Positions 1-9,727 of a DNA stretch of 64,000 nucleotides are shown in pieces; position 1 is the first letter of the stretch, and the number at the start of each line of letters is the position of its first letter. The DNA comes from Acerihabitans arboris. Lineage in GTDB: Bacteria; Pseudomonadota; Gammaproteobacteria; Enterobacterales; Enterobacteriaceae. A program made the translations under genes and the position numbers. The notes beneath the pieces were generated by a model. The model had not been told where the DNA came from and made no database searches. It saw nothing but the letters and a program-made list of their open reading frames with translations. The stretch spans positions 308,114 to 372,113 of the forward strand of contig NZ_WUBS01000004.1 in assembly GCF_010131535.1 (NCBI RefSeq). The letters run 5' to 3'.

Positions 1-644
1 TTTCGCCGCTGCTGCGCATGCAGGGCGCCGCTTATGCCACCCGCATCGCCGAGGATTTCCGCGATCGCGGCAGCCATGTCCTGCTGATCATGGATTCTTT
101 GACCCGCTACGCCATGGCGCAGCGTGAAATTGCCCTGGCGGTCGGCGAGCCGCCGGCCACCAAAGGCTATCCCCCATCGGTTTTCGCCCGGCTGCCCGCG
201 CTGGTGGAACGCGCCGGCAACGGCATTAGCGGCGGCGGTTCCATCACCGCGTTTTATACCGTGCTGACCGAGGGGGACGATCAGCAAGACCCCATCGCCG
301 ACGCCGCGCGCGCCATTCTCGACGGTCATATCGTGCTGTCGCGCCAACTGGCCGAGGCCGGCCACTATCCGGCCATCGACATTGAAGCGTCGATCAGCCG
401 CGCCATGACCGCCATCGTGCCGGCGGCGCAGGAAACGCTGGTCAGGCAGTTCAAGCAGTTGCTGTCGCGCTACCAGCGCAACCGGGATTTAATCAGCGTC
501 GGCGCCTACGCCGCCGGCAGCGATGCGCAGCTCGATCGCGCCATCGCGCTATATCCGGCCATCGAGGCATTTTTACAGCAGGACATGCATCAACGCTGCG
601 AATATTTGCCAGCCTGCGAGCAATTGCAGGGATTATTCAGTTAA
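1..644 (+). CDS. fliI: Flagellar export ATPase FliI (C-terminal part)
   Basis: The window opens inside this gene; the frame is entered at base 3 and 213 codons remain. FliI is the ATPase of the flagellar type III export machine at the cytoplasmic base of the basal body. The fragment begins just before the Walker B strand ([12 protein letters not shown], about residues 27-38 of the fragment) and keeps the following [18 protein letters not shown] segment shared with F1-ATPase beta and type III secretion ATPases. The Walker A loop lies outside the window. fliJ follows after 18 bases, so the two are probably co-transcribed. No frame damage is seen. Confidence 0.97.
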   Translation, partial: SPLLRMQGAAYATRIAEDFRDRGSHVLLIMDSLTRYAMAQREIALAVGEPPATKGYPPSVFARLPALVERAGNGISGGGSITAFYTVLTEGDDQQDPIADAARAILDGHIVLSRQLAEAGHYPAIDIEASISRAMTAIVPAAQETLVRQFKQLLSRYQRNRDLISVGAYAAGSDAQLDRAIALYPAIEAFLQQDMHQRCEYLPACEQLQGLFS

Positions 645-662
645 GCCGGTTAACGGGGAACC

Positions 663-1106
663 ATGAAAAGTAACGCACCGCTGGACGTTTTGCGCGAACG
701 GGCCAAAGAAGAGCTGGACCAGGCGGCCATTCGCCTGGGGCAAATCCGCCAATCCCATCAGTTGGCCCGCAAACAGCTGGAGCAGCTACAGGAATACGAG
801 CGGGAATACCGGCAGAAACTGCAGCGCGGCATGACCGAGGGCATGGCCTCGGCCAGTTGGTATAATTACCAGCAGTTTATCATTACGCTGGAAACCGCGA
901 TCGAACAGCACCGCGCCCTGCTGGCGCAATGGACCCAGCGGCTGCAGCAGGCGGTTCAGGTTTGGCAGAACATGCATCAGCGCCTTAACGCATTGGTCAC
1001 GTTGCACACGCGTCACCAGAAGGTTCAGCTGTTGCACGATAACCGCCAGGATCAAAAACGAATGGATGAGTTCGCCCAGCGGGCTTGCGCGAGGAAACAC
1101 CAATGA
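663..1106 (+). CDS. fliJ: Flagellar export chaperone FliJ
   Basis: 147 residues, the family's usual length. FliJ is a soluble coiled-coil protein that escorts unloaded export chaperones and links the FliI ATPase ring to the FlhA gate. The sequence is almost wholly charged and glutamine-rich helix, with repeated Q/E/R/L heptads over about residues 10-110, as expected for an antiparallel coiled coil. The ATG has GGGGA seven bases upstream. Its stop codon overlaps the fliK start (ATGA). Identity rests on order (fliI-J-K) and coiled-coil composition; the family is poorly conserved in sequence. Confidence 0.93.
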   Translation: MKSNAPLDVLRERAKEELDQAAIRLGQIRQSHQLARKQLEQLQEYEREYRQKLQRGMTEGMASASWYNYQQFIITLETAIEQHRALLAQWTQRLQQAVQVWQNMHQRLNALVTLHTRHQKVQLLHDNRQDQKRMDEFAQRACARKHQ

Positions 1107-2533
1107 TAGCAGCGGTCAGTGTAACAAACCTGGCGCCGGGCGGTGCCGGCACCACCACGAAAAACGCCGATGACGCCGCCGTTGATTTCAGCGCCATATT
1201 GAGCGGCAAGGTTAACGATCGGCAGCAGCCGACGCCGGTCGCCGGTCGGGCCGACTCCGCCGGCGGCGACCAGTCCGGTACGGCGGCGGACACCCTCCCG
1301 GACCCGCTAGCGGAGCCGGCCCGCGCCGATCTGCTGGCGGAAAAACTGGAGGCCAGGCTTGCCGATGGCGACCAGGCCGGCGCCACGGGCGTATTGCCGC
1401 CGTCCGCCGCCGTTGCCGATGCCGATGCCGATGCCGACGCCACCCCGGCGGCCGCACCGGCAACCACGGCGGCCCAGGACGCGGATCCGGCGCTTGACGG
1501 CGCCGCCGCCGCGGCGCTGATGGCCTTGCTGGCGCAAACCCGCCCGGCGGCAGCCAACGCCTCCGCCGCCGGGATTGCCGGTGCCGTCGACGCCACGCCG
1601 GTGGCGGGTACCGATGCCGGAAATATCGCCAGTCTGGCGGCCGGCGCCGGTAACGTCGGCGCCAATGCGATAGCCGCGGAAACCCTGGTTGCCGTCGTCG
1701 CCACGGACAGCGCCGATACGGCCCTGCCGTTGTCCGATCCCCTGGTCCAGGACGATGCTTTCAGCCAGGCCGGCGACCTGTTGACGCTAGGCCTGAAAAC
1801 GGCCGCGCCGGCTGCTGCCGCCACGATAAAGAGTGCGCCGGCAACGCCGGATAAGGGTTTATTGCCGCACGCCGACGCAACGCAGTCGCCGGCGGCGGCC
1901 AATCCAATTCTCGTATCGCAGACAACCAACGCTACGGATGATTTTTCAGACCCGTCGGTTGATACCACATTAATCTTAAAGAAAACCACCGGCCTGATGC
2001 TTGACGCCCCGGCATCCACGGTGGGCGTGACGCCCGCCGCCACGCCCACGCTGAGCGCCGCCGACACGGGCGTTACCACGACCGCCACCCCGGCCACCGC
2101 GCTTATCAGCGCGCAGTTGGGCAGTGACGAATGGCGGCAGGCCATCGGCCAGCAGGTACTGATGCAGGTACGCAACGGCCAGCAGAACGCCGAGCTGCGT
2201 TTACATCCGGATAACCTAGGCGCCTTGCAGATAAGCCTGCGGATGGACGGCAATAACCAGGCGCAGATCCATCTGGCCTCGGGACATAGCCAGGTGCGTT
2301 CCGCCCTGGAGGATGCCCTGCCGCAGCTGCGCGCAGCCCTGGCTGAAAGCGGCATCAGCCTTGGACAAAGCAGCGTCGGCAGCGAAACCACGCCCAACTG
2401 GGGCGGGACCGGCCAGGATTCGGCCAATAACGCCCGTACGGCGTCGGGATTCGCCATTGACGCCCAGACCGTAATCGCCGACGACGCGGTGGCGCCGGCA
2501 TCCACGGCCGCCGGCATAGATACCTTTGCCTGA
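1103..2533 (+). CDS. fliK: Hook-length control protein FliK
   Basis: 476 residues from an ATG that overlaps the fliJ stop and has GAGGA eight bases upstream; a TTG at 1085 is open in the same frame but lacks that spacing. FliK is the secreted molecular ruler that ends hook growth and switches export specificity through FlhB. Residues 30-340 are low-complexity, rich in Ala, Asp, Thr and Pro, including an Ala-Asp run encoded by repeated GCCGAT units near 1415. The folded C-terminal domain is clear near residue 360 ([19 protein letters not shown]). Such a disordered N-terminal half is normal for the family. Confidence 0.95.
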   Translation: MIAAVSVTNLAPGGAGTTTKNADDAAVDFSAILSGKVNDRQQPTPVAGRADSAGGDQSGTAADTLPDPLAEPARADLLAEKLEARLADGDQAGATGVLPPSAAVADADADADATPAAAPATTAAQDADPALDGAAAAALMALLAQTRPAAANASAAGIAGAVDATPVAGTDAGNIASLAAGAGNVGANAIAAETLVAVVATDSADTALPLSDPLVQDDAFSQAGDLLTLGLKTAAPAAAATIKSAPATPDKGLLPHADATQSPAAANPILVSQTTNATDDFSDPSVDTTLILKKTTGLMLDAPASTVGVTPAATPTLSAADTGVTTTATPATALISAQLGSDEWRQAIGQQVLMQVRNGQQNAELRLHPDNLGALQISLRMDGNNQAQIHLASGHSQVRSALEDALPQLRAALAESGISLGQSSVGSETTPNWGGTGQDSANNARTASGFAIDAQTVIADDAVAPASTAAGIDTFA

Positions 2534-2554
2534 AATCGCAAACGGGCAAGTTAA

Positions 2555-2611
2555 GGCAAATTATCCCGCCTATTCGTCCTATTGAATCGGAAGGGAAACG
2601 GGATAATTGCC
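2555..2611. other. Stem-loop between fliK and fliL
   Basis: AATTATCCCG at 2559-2568 is exactly complementary to CGGGATAATT at 2599-2608. Three further pairs (GGC/GCC) lie outside a one-base bulge. The loop is about 30 bases. It sits in the 149-base gap between fliK and fliL, the only sizeable gap in the fli operon. No U-run follows, so it is not a standard terminator; an mRNA processing or stability element is one possibility. Confidence 0.45.
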
Positions 2612-2682
2612 ATCCATAACCGGCATTTTGCGGCTGTCGCAATGGACAAGTGCCGTCACGCATACAGGAATACCAAACAGTT

Positions 2683-3162
2683 ATGTCTCAGAATGTGCTT
2701 CCCACGGCTCGGAAACAATCAAAATGGCTCGTGGCGCTGGTGATCATCGCCCTGGCTGCCGGCGGCGCGGCGGGCTATCTCTGGTGGCAGCATAAGCTGC
2801 CCGGGCAGATGGCTAAGCAAACCGCACCGGCAGAGGCGCCGATCCCGATTTTTATGCCGTTGGACACCTTCACCGTCAACCTGGCCAATCCGGCCAACGA
2901 CCCGGACCGGGTATTGTACATCGGCCTGACCCTGCGCCTGCCCGACGAGGCCACTCGCAAAGAAATGATGGATTTTTTGCCGACGGTGCGCAGCCGTTTG
3001 CTCTTGCTGCTGACCCGGCAGGACGCGGGCGCGTTGGCCAACGACCAGGGTAAGCTGCAATTGGTGGAACAGATAAAATTGATATTGAACGAACCCTTGG
3101 TGACGGGCCAGCCGCGACCCGTTGTCAATGACGTCCTTTTCACCGCCTTTATCCTGCGCTGA
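2683..3162 (+). CDS. fliL: Basal-body associated protein FliL
   Basis: 159 residues from the ATG of MSQNVLP. A GTG 33 bases upstream is also open but has no ribosome site, and the E. coli protein (154 residues) supports the shorter form. FliL is an inner-membrane protein around the MS ring and stator that supports torque. One transmembrane segment (about residues 18-36, WLVALVIIALAAGGAAGYL) is followed by a periplasmic domain with the family signatures PLDTFTVNL, VLYIGLTLRL and the C-terminal TAFILR. The ribosome site is weak, so the start is the least certain part. fliM follows after 5 bases. Confidence 0.93.
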   Translation: MSQNVLPTARKQSKWLVALVIIALAAGGAAGYLWWQHKLPGQMAKQTAPAEAPIPIFMPLDTFTVNLANPANDPDRVLYIGLTLRLPDEATRKEMMDFLPTVRSRLLLLLTRQDAGALANDQGKLQLVEQIKLILNEPLVTGQPRPVVNDVLFTAFILR

Positions 3163-3167
3163 TCATC

Positions 3168-4169
3168 ATGGGCGACAGCATATTATCCCAGGCGGAAATC
3201 GATGCGCTGCTTAATGGCGACGACGGCGAGCAGCTGCCGGTCAGCAAAGGTATCGAAAACGAGGTCAAGCCCTACGATCCCAATACCCAGCGGCGGGTGG
3301 TGCGTGAACGGCTGCAGGCGCTGGAAATCATCAACGAGCGTTTTGCGCGATCGTTTCGCATGGGGTTGTTTAATCTGCTGCGCCGCAGTCCGGATATTAC
3401 CGTCGGCGCCATCAAGATCCAGCCCTATCATGATTTTGCCCGTAACCTGCCGGTGCCGACCAACCTGAACCTGATCCATCTCAAGCCGCTGCGCGGCACC
3501 GCGCTGCTGGTGTTTTCGCCCAGCCTGGTATTTATCGCGGTCGACAATCTGTTCGGCGGCGACGGCCGGTTCCCCATCAAGGTGGAGGGCCGCGAATTTA
3601 CCCATACCGAACAACGGGTGATACGCCGCATGCTCAAGCTGGCGCTGGACGGCTACGAAGACGCCTGGAACGCCATCTACAAGCTTAACGTGGAATACGT
3701 GCGCGCCGAGATGCAGGTAAAGTTCACCAATATCACCACCTCGCCCAACGATATCGTGGTCACCACGCCGTTCCACGTGGAAATCGGCTCGATGGTGGGT
3801 GAATTCTACATCTGCATCCCGTTTTCCATGATTGAACCGTTGCGGGAACTGCTCACCAATCCGCCGCTGGAATATTCCCGGGTGGAGGATCAGGGCTGGC
3901 GGGAAAACCTGGTCAACCAGGTCCAGCATACGGAACTGGAACTGGTGGCCAACTTTGCCGAAGTGTCGCTGCGGTTATCGGAAATCCTGAAGCTGGCGCC
4001 CGGCGATGTGCTGCCGATCGAAAAACCCGATTACCTGATAGCCCACGTGGACGGCGTGCCGGTACTGACCAGTACTTACGGCACCCTGAACGGTCAGTAC
4101 GCGCTGAGCGTAAAACAACTTATAAATCCTGTATTGAACTCCCTTAATGAGGAACAGCCCGATGAGTGA
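3168..4169 (+). CDS. fliM: Flagellar motor switch protein FliM
   Basis: 333 residues, the usual length. FliM is the middle component of the C-ring and receives phosphorylated CheY, reversing motor rotation. The N-terminal CheY-binding peptide (MGDSILSQAEIDALLNG) is intact, then comes a middle CheC-like domain (about residues 45-230, with LVFIAVDNLFGGDG) and a C-terminal SpoA domain (about 255-325) that packs with FliN. It overlaps fliN by 8 bases, consistent with coupled translation of switch proteins. Confidence 0.98.
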   Translation: MGDSILSQAEIDALLNGDDGEQLPVSKGIENEVKPYDPNTQRRVVRERLQALEIINERFARSFRMGLFNLLRRSPDITVGAIKIQPYHDFARNLPVPTNLNLIHLKPLRGTALLVFSPSLVFIAVDNLFGGDGRFPIKVEGREFTHTEQRVIRRMLKLALDGYEDAWNAIYKLNVEYVRAEMQVKFTNITTSPNDIVVTTPFHVEIGSMVGEFYICIPFSMIEPLRELLTNPPLEYSRVEDQGWRENLVNQVQHTELELVANFAEVSLRLSEILKLAPGDVLPIEKPDYLIAHVDGVPVLTSTYGTLNGQYALSVKQLINPVLNSLNEEQPDE

Positions 4170-4581
4170 CCCTAAGAAACCGTCCGGTGAAGATAAGCCG
4201 TCCGCCGACGATCTGTGGGCGGAGGCATTCGACGAGCAGCAGTCCGCCGGCAAGGAATCACCGGCGTCCACCGACGGTATTTTCCACCAGTTGACCGCCG
4301 AGGATAGCGCCGGCCCGTTGCAGGATATCGATATGATCATGGATATCCCGGTCAAGCTGACCGTCGAGCTGGGGCGAACCAAAATGACCATCAAGGAGCT
4401 GCTGCGGCTGTCGCAAGGCTCGGTGGTGGCGCTGGACGGCCTGGCCGGCGAGCCGCTGGATATTTTGATCAACGGCTACCTGATAGCCCAGGGAGAAGTC
4501 GTGGTGGTGGCGGATAAATACGGCGTGCGTATTACCGATATCATTACGCCGTCCGAACGCATGCGCCGGTTGAGCCGCTAA
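4162..4581 (+). CDS. fliN: Flagellar motor switch protein FliN
   Basis: 139 residues from the ATG at 4162, which has GAGGA eight bases upstream and lies inside the end of fliM. FliN forms the lower C-ring and binds FliH and FliM. The N-terminal 60 residues are acidic and variable. The C-terminal SpoA domain is typical (MDIPVKLTVELGRTKMTIKE, then GSVVALDGLAGEPLDILING). The TAA is immediately followed by the fliO ATG. Confidence 0.97.
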   Translation: MSDPKKPSGEDKPSADDLWAEAFDEQQSAGKESPASTDGIFHQLTAEDSAGPLQDIDMIMDIPVKLTVELGRTKMTIKELLRLSQGSVVALDGLAGEPLDILINGYLIAQGEVVVVADKYGVRITDIITPSERMRRLSR

Positions 4582-4980
4582 ATGACCGCAGCGCAACCCC
4601 TTACCGCTACGCATGCCGCCCCCGCCGCCGGTCCGGGTTTTAACGCCTCGGGCGCCCTGACCCAGATGGCGGGCGCATTGGCCGCCATCCTGCTGGTGAT
4701 TGTCGTCGGCGCCTGGTTGGTGCGTAAGCTGGGCCTGGCGCCCGGGGCCGGACGGTCGCAACGGCTTAAAATGCTGGCCAGCTGTTCGGTAGGCCAGCGG
4801 GAACGCGTGGTGGTGGTCGAGGTCGAGGGCACCTGGCTGGTGCTGGGCGTTACCGCACAGCACATCACCCCCCTGCATAGCCTGCCGGCCCCGCCCGAGG
4901 CCCCGGACTCGGTCGCCGGCGCGCCGGATTTTCGCCAGCGGCTGCGGCAGGTCATGAACAGGACAGGAAACGGTCGATGA
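4582..4980 (+). CDS. fliO: Flagellar export-gate assembly protein FliO
   Basis: 132 residues. FliO is a small membrane protein that helps the FliP pore ring assemble in the export gate. One hydrophobic segment (about residues 30-52, [20 protein letters not shown]) precedes a cytoplasmic part with the conserved [21 protein letters not shown] stretch (shown here in two halves: [12 protein letters not shown] and RVVVVEVEG). It starts directly after the fliN stop and its own stop overlaps the fliP ATG by four bases. Confidence 0.95.
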   Translation: MTAAQPLTATHAAPAAGPGFNASGALTQMAGALAAILLVIVVGAWLVRKLGLAPGAGRSQRLKMLASCSVGQRERVVVVEVEGTWLVLGVTAQHITPLHSLPAPPEAPDSVAGAPDFRQRLRQVMNRTGNGR

Positions 4981-5741
4981 TCAGGCTTGGTATTTGCCGC
5001 CCCGGAAACGGCCGGCTTATCGCCCTTGGGCTGGCGTTGCTGGCCATTGCCCCGGCGAGTTGGGCGCAGCTGCCCGGCATCATCAGCCAGCCGCTGGCGG
5101 GCGGCGGGCAAAACTGGTCGCTGCCGGTGCAGACGCTGGTTTTCCTGACCTCGCTGACCTTTATCCCGGCCGCGTTGTTGATGATGACCAGCTTTACCCG
5201 CATCATTATCGTGCTGGGCCTGCTGCGCAGCGCCATCGGCACCCCTTCCGCGCCGCCCAACCAGGTATTGCTGGGACTGGCGCTGTTCCTGACGTTTTTT
5301 ATTATGGCCCCGGTGTTCAATACCATCTATGACGACGCCTATGTGCCGCTAAGCGAGAATAAAATCAGCATGCAGGCCGCGCTGGATAAAGGGGCACAGC
5401 CCCTGCGGGCCTTTATGCTGCGCCAAACGCGCGAAGCGGACCTGGCGCTGTTTGCCCGGCTGGCGAAGGCGCCGCCGCTCGACGGCCCGGAGGCGGTGCC
5501 CATGCGCATCCTGCTGCCGGCCTATGTCACCAGCGAGCTGAAAACCGCCTTCCAGATCGGGTTTACCATTTTTATCCCTTTCCTGATTATCGACCTGGTG
5601 GTGGCCAGCGTGCTGATGGCGCTCGGCATGATGATGGTGCCGCCGGCGACCATCTCGCTGCCGTTCAAACTCATGTTATTCGTGCTGGTTGACGGCTGGC
5701 AACTGCTGCTGAGTTCGCTGGCGCAGAGTTTCTATACTTAA
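4977..5741 (+). CDS. fliP: Flagellar export-gate protein FliP
   Basis: 254 residues. FliP forms the five-subunit core of the export pore in the inner membrane. It begins with a cleavable signal sequence (about residues 1-30, ending near PASWAQ), as is known for FliP. The signatures [20 protein letters not shown] and, near the C-terminus, [20 protein letters not shown] are intact. There are four hydrophobic segments after the signal. It is operonic with fliO and fliQ. Confidence 0.98.
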   Translation: MIRLGICRPGNGRLIALGLALLAIAPASWAQLPGIISQPLAGGGQNWSLPVQTLVFLTSLTFIPAALLMMTSFTRIIIVLGLLRSAIGTPSAPPNQVLLGLALFLTFFIMAPVFNTIYDDAYVPLSENKISMQAALDKGAQPLRAFMLRQTREADLALFARLAKAPPLDGPEAVPMRILLPAYVTSELKTAFQIGFTIFIPFLIIDLVVASVLMALGMMMVPPATISLPFKLMLFVLVDGWQLLLSSLAQSFYT

Positions 5742-5766
5742 CCCTTAACGACGGACAGGCTGGATT

Positions 5767-6036
5767 ATGACACCGGAATCAGTGATGGCCCTTGGCCACG
5801 AGGCAATTTTGGTGGCGCTGGCGCTGGCGGCGCCGCTGCTGCTGGCCGCCCTGTTCAGCGGACTTATCATCAGCCTGCTGCAGGCCGCCACCCAAATCAA
5901 TGAAATGACGTTATCGTTTATCCCCAAAATCCTGGCGGTGGTCGCCACCACCGTGGTGGCCGGTCCCTGGATGCTGAACCTGATCCTGGACTATATGCGC
6001 ACGCTGTTCACCAGCCTGCCTTCGCTCGCCGGCTGA
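5767..6036 (+). CDS. fliQ: Flagellar export-gate protein FliQ
   Basis: 89 residues, exactly the E. coli length. FliQ is a two-helix hairpin membrane protein that wraps the FliP/FliR pore. Two hydrophobic helices (about residues 14-40 and 52-75) flank the conserved [17 protein letters not shown] loop. It lies 25 bases after fliP and 2 bases before fliR. Confidence 0.97.
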   Translation: MTPESVMALGHEAILVALALAAPLLLAALFSGLIISLLQAATQINEMTLSFIPKILAVVATTVVAGPWMLNLILDYMRTLFTSLPSLAG

Positions 6037-6038
6037 CG

Positions 6039-6824
6039 ATGCTGCAACTGGACACCACCCAGCTCACGTTCTGGCTTAGCCAGTTCTTCTGGCCGCTGGT
6101 CCGCATCCTGGCACTGATCGGCACCGCGCCGCTGTTCAGCGAAAAGATCATTCCGGTACGCATCAAGCTGGGCCTGGGCATCATGGTTACCCTGGTGCTG
6201 GCGCCGGGCCTGCCGCCCATCGTTACGCCGCTGTTTTCCGTGTCCGGCCTGTGGCTGGCGATTGAACAGATGCTGATTGGCACCGCGCTGGGATTGACCA
6301 TGCAGTTTGCCTTTGCCGCCATACGCATGGCCGGCGAGGTGATCGGCCTGCAGATGGGACTCTCTTTCGCCACTTTTTTCAACCCGGCCAGCGGACTGAA
6401 CATGCCGGTGCTGGCCCAACTGCTCAACCTGCTTACCCTGCTGGTGTTCACCAGCCTGAACGGCCATCTGTGGATGATTTCACTGCTGGCGGACAGCTTC
6501 CATACCCTGCCCGTCTCGGGACTGCCGCTGAACGCCAATGCCTTTATGGCGCTGTGCCGCGCCGCCGGCATGATATTTATCAACGGCTTGATGCTGGCCC
6601 TGCCGATGATTACGCTGCTGCTGACGCTGAATATCGCGCTCGGCCTGCTCAACCGCGTCTCGCCGCAGCTGACCGTGTTTGTGGTGGGCTTTCCGCTGAC
6701 CCTGACCATCGGCATCCTGACCTTCGGCCTGCTGCTGCCGTTACTGGCGCCCTATAGTGAAAAACTGATGGGCGAAACCTTTGACCTGCTGTCCGATATC
6801 CTGGGCGAGATGCCCCGCGGGTAA
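6039..6824 (+). CDS. fliR: Flagellar export-gate protein FliR
   Basis: 261 residues, matching E. coli. FliR is the single-copy pore subunit that docks on FlhB. Hydrophobic helices run through the protein; the segment [18 protein letters not shown] is the family hallmark, and the C-terminal [19 protein letters not shown] is retained. It is the last gene of the plus-strand fli operon; the stop lies in the A-run that forms the U-tract of the opposing flgL terminator. Confidence 0.98.
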   Translation: MLQLDTTQLTFWLSQFFWPLVRILALIGTAPLFSEKIIPVRIKLGLGIMVTLVLAPGLPPIVTPLFSVSGLWLAIEQMLIGTALGLTMQFAFAAIRMAGEVIGLQMGLSFATFFNPASGLNMPVLAQLLNLLTLLVFTSLNGHLWMISLLADSFHTLPVSGLPLNANAFMALCRAAGMIFINGLMLALPMITLLLTLNIALGLLNRVSPQLTVFVVGFPLTLTIGILTFGLLLPLLAPYSEKLMGETFDLLSDILGEMPRG

Positions 6825-6864
6825 AAAAAAGGTATGTCATCCGTCGTTACCCGGATGACATACC
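6823..6864 (-). terminator. Intrinsic terminator of the flgKL unit
   Basis: A perfect 13-bp stem (6831-6843 with 6852-6864, 8-base loop) is followed, on the minus strand, by eight U residues (A-run 6823-6830). It lies between the convergent fliR and flgL genes and would stop flgL transcripts before they run into fliR. On the plus strand it lacks a U-tract but may still hinder read-through. Confidence 0.9.
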
Positions 6865-6939
6865 AACGGGGCGCGCACACATGTTTACCCGCCCAAAAGG
6901 ACCCGCCAGAGCCACCGGACGGGTTTGGTGCTCGGTTAT

Positions 6940-7911
6940 CTAACTCATCGCAAACAGCGACATGCCCTGCATGGCGGTAAAGCTGCTATAAGCCGCCTGC
7001 AGCGCCACCTGCTGCTGGCTGTAGTCGGAAATTATCTTGATGGTGTCGTCCGTGTCCGCTCCCAGCACATCGCTGATACGCGCCGTATTGATGGTCGTCC
7101 TGTCGGTGCCGATGCTGTCCAGGGTATCCAGCTCGTTCAGCTTGCTGCCCACCGAGGATTGCACCGCCAGGACATTATCCAGGGAGTTGCTCATGCCGCG
7201 GGTGGCTTTATCCAGCGAGGCGGTATAGGCGGCGGCGGTGGTGTCGTCCGCGTCATCCTGCGGCGTATTCAGCGCATCCAGCGCCAGGTCGATGCTGTCG
7301 AATACGTTAGCCACGCTGTCGGAACCGTCCGGCTCGGCGGTAGACCCGGCGGTAAGGGACATGAACACCTTGCTGCCGGTATCGCCGATCTGCATCGTGC
7401 GGCTGGAATCCACCTTTTGGCTGATGGCGGTGCTGCCGCCAACATAGGTGACATTGCCATCGGCATCCTCGGCAAACGGCGCGGTATCGGTTTTATACCC
7501 CGCGAACATATAGTTGCCGTTGCCGTCTTTGCTGTTGGCCAGGTCCAGTAGCGTGTCCTTATAGGACTGCAGGCTGGTGGCCAGGGACTGGCGATCGGTG
7601 TCGCTCAATGTCCCGTCCCCCGCCTGCACCAGCAGCGTCTGGATGCTTTGTATGGTATCGGTGACCTGGTCAAGGGTGGTGGTTTCGGTCGACAGGCTGC
7701 TGTTAGCGGATGAACGCGCCGTGGCATACTGCTCGCCAACGGCCTGCGATTGGTTCAGGCGCACCGCCTGCGAGGCGGCGATAGGATCGTCGGAGGGCGC
7801 GTTGACCAGGCGTCCTGCCGCCAGTTGGAGCCCGGTAGACTGCCACGTCGCATAGCTATTGGTGATGCTTTTTAAATTTTGCTGATAAATCATGCTGGTA
7901 CTAAGACGCAT
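6940..7911 (-). CDS. flgL: Hook-filament junction protein FlgL (HAP3)
   Basis: 323 residues against 317 in E. coli. FlgL is exported and sits between FlgK and flagellin at the filament base. The N-terminal flagellin-type helix (MRLSTSMIYQQNLKSITNS, then GLQLAAGRLVNAPSDDPIAA) and the C-terminal coiled helix ending FTAMQGMSLFAMS are intact, so the protein should assemble. The Asp/Thr-rich centre is the exposed variable domain. It follows flgK by 46 bases and shares its sigma-28 promoter; the hairpin 75 bases downstream ends the unit. Confidence 0.97.
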   Translation of the reverse strand: MRLSTSMIYQQNLKSITNSYATWQSTGLQLAAGRLVNAPSDDPIAASQAVRLNQSQAVGEQYATARSSANSSLSTETTTLDQVTDTIQSIQTLLVQAGDGTLSDTDRQSLATSLQSYKDTLLDLANSKDGNGNYMFAGYKTDTAPFAEDADGNVTYVGGSTAISQKVDSSRTMQIGDTGSKVFMSLTAGSTAEPDGSDSVANVFDSIDLALDALNTPQDDADDTTAAAYTASLDKATRGMSNSLDNVLAVQSSVGSKLNELDTLDSIGTDRTTINTARISDVLGADTDDTIKIISDYSQQQVALQAAYSSFTAMQGMSLFAMS

Positions 7912-7957
7912 GGGGTTATCCTTTCGGCTTGAACAACGATAAATGTCTCAGGTCAGA

Positions 7958-9598
7958 TTAATTGATGGCCGACAGCAAAGAGTCGAACACATCGCCGGCC
8001 GCGGTCAGTACCTTGGCGTTAGCCTGGTAATACTGCTGGTATCGGGTAAGGTCGATATATTCCTCATCCAGGTTCACCCCGGATAAAGACTGCTGTTTGG
8101 TGGTAATCTGATCGACGATATTGGATTGCGCGGTAGTGCTGACCTCGGCATTGGCGGTTTTGGTGCCGATATTGCTGACCAGGGAAGAATACGCCGTGCT
8201 CAGGGTGGCGCTGCCGCCCACCACTTTGGTGGTTTGCAAGGCCAGCAGCGCTTCGGCGTTGCGGTTGTCGCTTTCGCCGCTATCGTCCCCGTCTTGTCCC
8301 GCGGCAATTTTGGCCGGATCCGTAATAGCCACGGCCAGGCTGCTGATCACATTGCCGACGGTATTAATGGTGTATTTATCATTGGCCGCGGGCGTGCCGC
8401 TGATATCAACGCTTAAACCGTCAAAGGTCAGGGTGGTGGTGCCCGCGCCGTCGGTCGCGCTGTCGTAGTCGATGCTGGCGCCGTCGCTCGCGCGGGTGAC
8501 CTGCCAGCTGCCGTTGGCGTATTTGACATTATAATCGCTGGCCTTGACCGCGCTGGTGTCCGCATAGGTCACGCTGAGCGTCGCGTCCCCGCTGTTTTTG
8601 GTATTGGTGCTCACCGTCGGATTGCTGTACGAGAAGAAATCCGTGCCGGCGTCGCCGTCCAGGTCAACCCCCTGCGCGTGCTGGGTATTGAAGCTGCCGG
8701 CGAACGCCAGCGCAATCTGGCCAAGCTGGTTACGGGCATCGTCCAGCGTGCCGGATCGGAAGGTCAGCAGGCCGCCCACGCTGCCCGTGGTCAGCGTACT
8801 GTCGGCGATTTCATTCGGCGTGCCCGTACCCCGGTCATACGCCAGGACCGTGCGGGACGGATCGGCGCTTGAGGACACCGCGGTCACCTGATAGGAGCTG
8901 CTGCCCTGCACCAGGGTCAGACCGTTGGCGAACGTCAGGTTTACCGAATTATTATCCTGGACGCTGACGGTGACGCCGACGATATCATTCAGTTCGCTGA
9001 CCAGCTGATCGCGTTGGTCCAGCAGCGCGTTGGACGCGTCCCCGCTGCCCAGGCGCACGATCTGATCGTTAAGATTGGCGATCTGCTTGGTATAGCCGTT
9101 AATCTGATCCGCGCTGGAGGAGAGCTGCTGGTTAATGCTGTCGTCCATATCGTTCAGATAGTTATCGGCGCTCTGGAACTGGCTGACCAGGCTGCTGGCG
9201 CTGTCGATCACCGTTTGGCGCGCCGCGCTGTCTCCGGCGGCGCTGCTCAGCGACTGGATACTGGTAAAAAAGGTGCTCAGCTGCGTGGACAGATCGGTAT
9301 CGCTGTCGGCTAATAAGCTATCAATCTGCGACACCTGGCCGTAATAGGCATTGGTCGCGGCGTAGGTGGTCGACGCGGAGCGCAGCTGGTTAACCACCAG
9401 CGAATCGTACGCGCGGCTGACGCCGGTCACCGATACGCCGCTGCCGGAGATACTGCTGCCAACCAATTCGGCCAGTTGCATGGTCTGGCGGTTATAACCG
9501 GCGACATACACATTGCTGATATTATTCGACACGGTGTTCAGCGCGCTCTGCGCCGCATTTAATCCGGTCGAGGCAATATTGATTAATGAACTGGACAT
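7958..9598 (-). CDS. flgK: Hook-filament junction protein FlgK (HAP1)
   Basis: 546 residues, one short of E. coli. FlgK is the first hook-associated protein and adapts the hook to the junction zone. The N-terminus (LINIASTGLNAAQSALNTVS, NNISNVYVAGYNRQT) and the C-terminal pair (GVNLDEEYIDLTRYQQYYQA, NAKVLTAAGDVFDSLLSAIN) are typical. The region from about 330 to 420 is Asp/Ser/Thr-rich and probably surface-exposed. A sigma-28 promoter lies 75 bases upstream, which makes it a class III gene like flgM. Confidence 0.98.
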   Translation of the reverse strand: MSSSLINIASTGLNAAQSALNTVSNNISNVYVAGYNRQTMQLAELVGSSISGSGVSVTGVSRAYDSLVVNQLRSASTTYAATNAYYGQVSQIDSLLADSDTDLSTQLSTFFTSIQSLSSAAGDSAARQTVIDSASSLVSQFQSADNYLNDMDDSINQQLSSSADQINGYTKQIANLNDQIVRLGSGDASNALLDQRDQLVSELNDIVGVTVSVQDNNSVNLTFANGLTLVQGSSSYQVTAVSSSADPSRTVLAYDRGTGTPNEIADSTLTTGSVGGLLTFRSGTLDDARNQLGQIALAFAGSFNTQHAQGVDLDGDAGTDFFSYSNPTVSTNTKNSGDATLSVTYADTSAVKASDYNVKYANGSWQVTRASDGASIDYDSATDGAGTTTLTFDGLSVDISGTPAANDKYTINTVGNVISSLAVAITDPAKIAAGQDGDDSGESDNRNAEALLALQTTKVVGGSATLSTAYSSLVSNIGTKTANAEVSTTAQSNIVDQITTKQQSLSGVNLDEEYIDLTRYQQYYQANAKVLTAAGDVFDSLLSAIN

Positions 9599-9672
9599 TG
9601 CATTTCCTTGTTCCGGGACAGGATTGCGCCGGGGCGCAGCGCGGCGACAATCAATTGCGCAATTACCTTGGG

Positions 9673-9699
9673 TTATCGTCCCGCCGTGATGAAACTTGA
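9673..9699 (-). promoter_or_regulatory. Sigma-28 promoter of flgKL
   Basis: Read on the minus strand: TCAAGTTT, 11 bases, GACGATAA. The enterobacterial FliA consensus is TAAAGTTT-N11-GCCGATAA, so 14 of 16 positions agree with exact spacing. It lies between flgJ and flgK and gives flgKL late expression independent of the flgB operon. Confidence 0.85.
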
Positions 9700-9727
9700 G
9701 CGCATCCTGGTAAAAAACGCCCGCCGG

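Noticed and set aside
1415..1438. GCCGAT tandem repeat as a regulatory or phase-variable repeat
   Set aside because: Six-base units keep the fliK frame and only encode Ala-Asp; copy change would not switch the gene off.
997..2541. 514-codon minus-strand open frame opposite fliK
   Set aside because: Ala/Ser-rich shadow of a low-complexity GC-rich gene; no ribosome site and no known fold.
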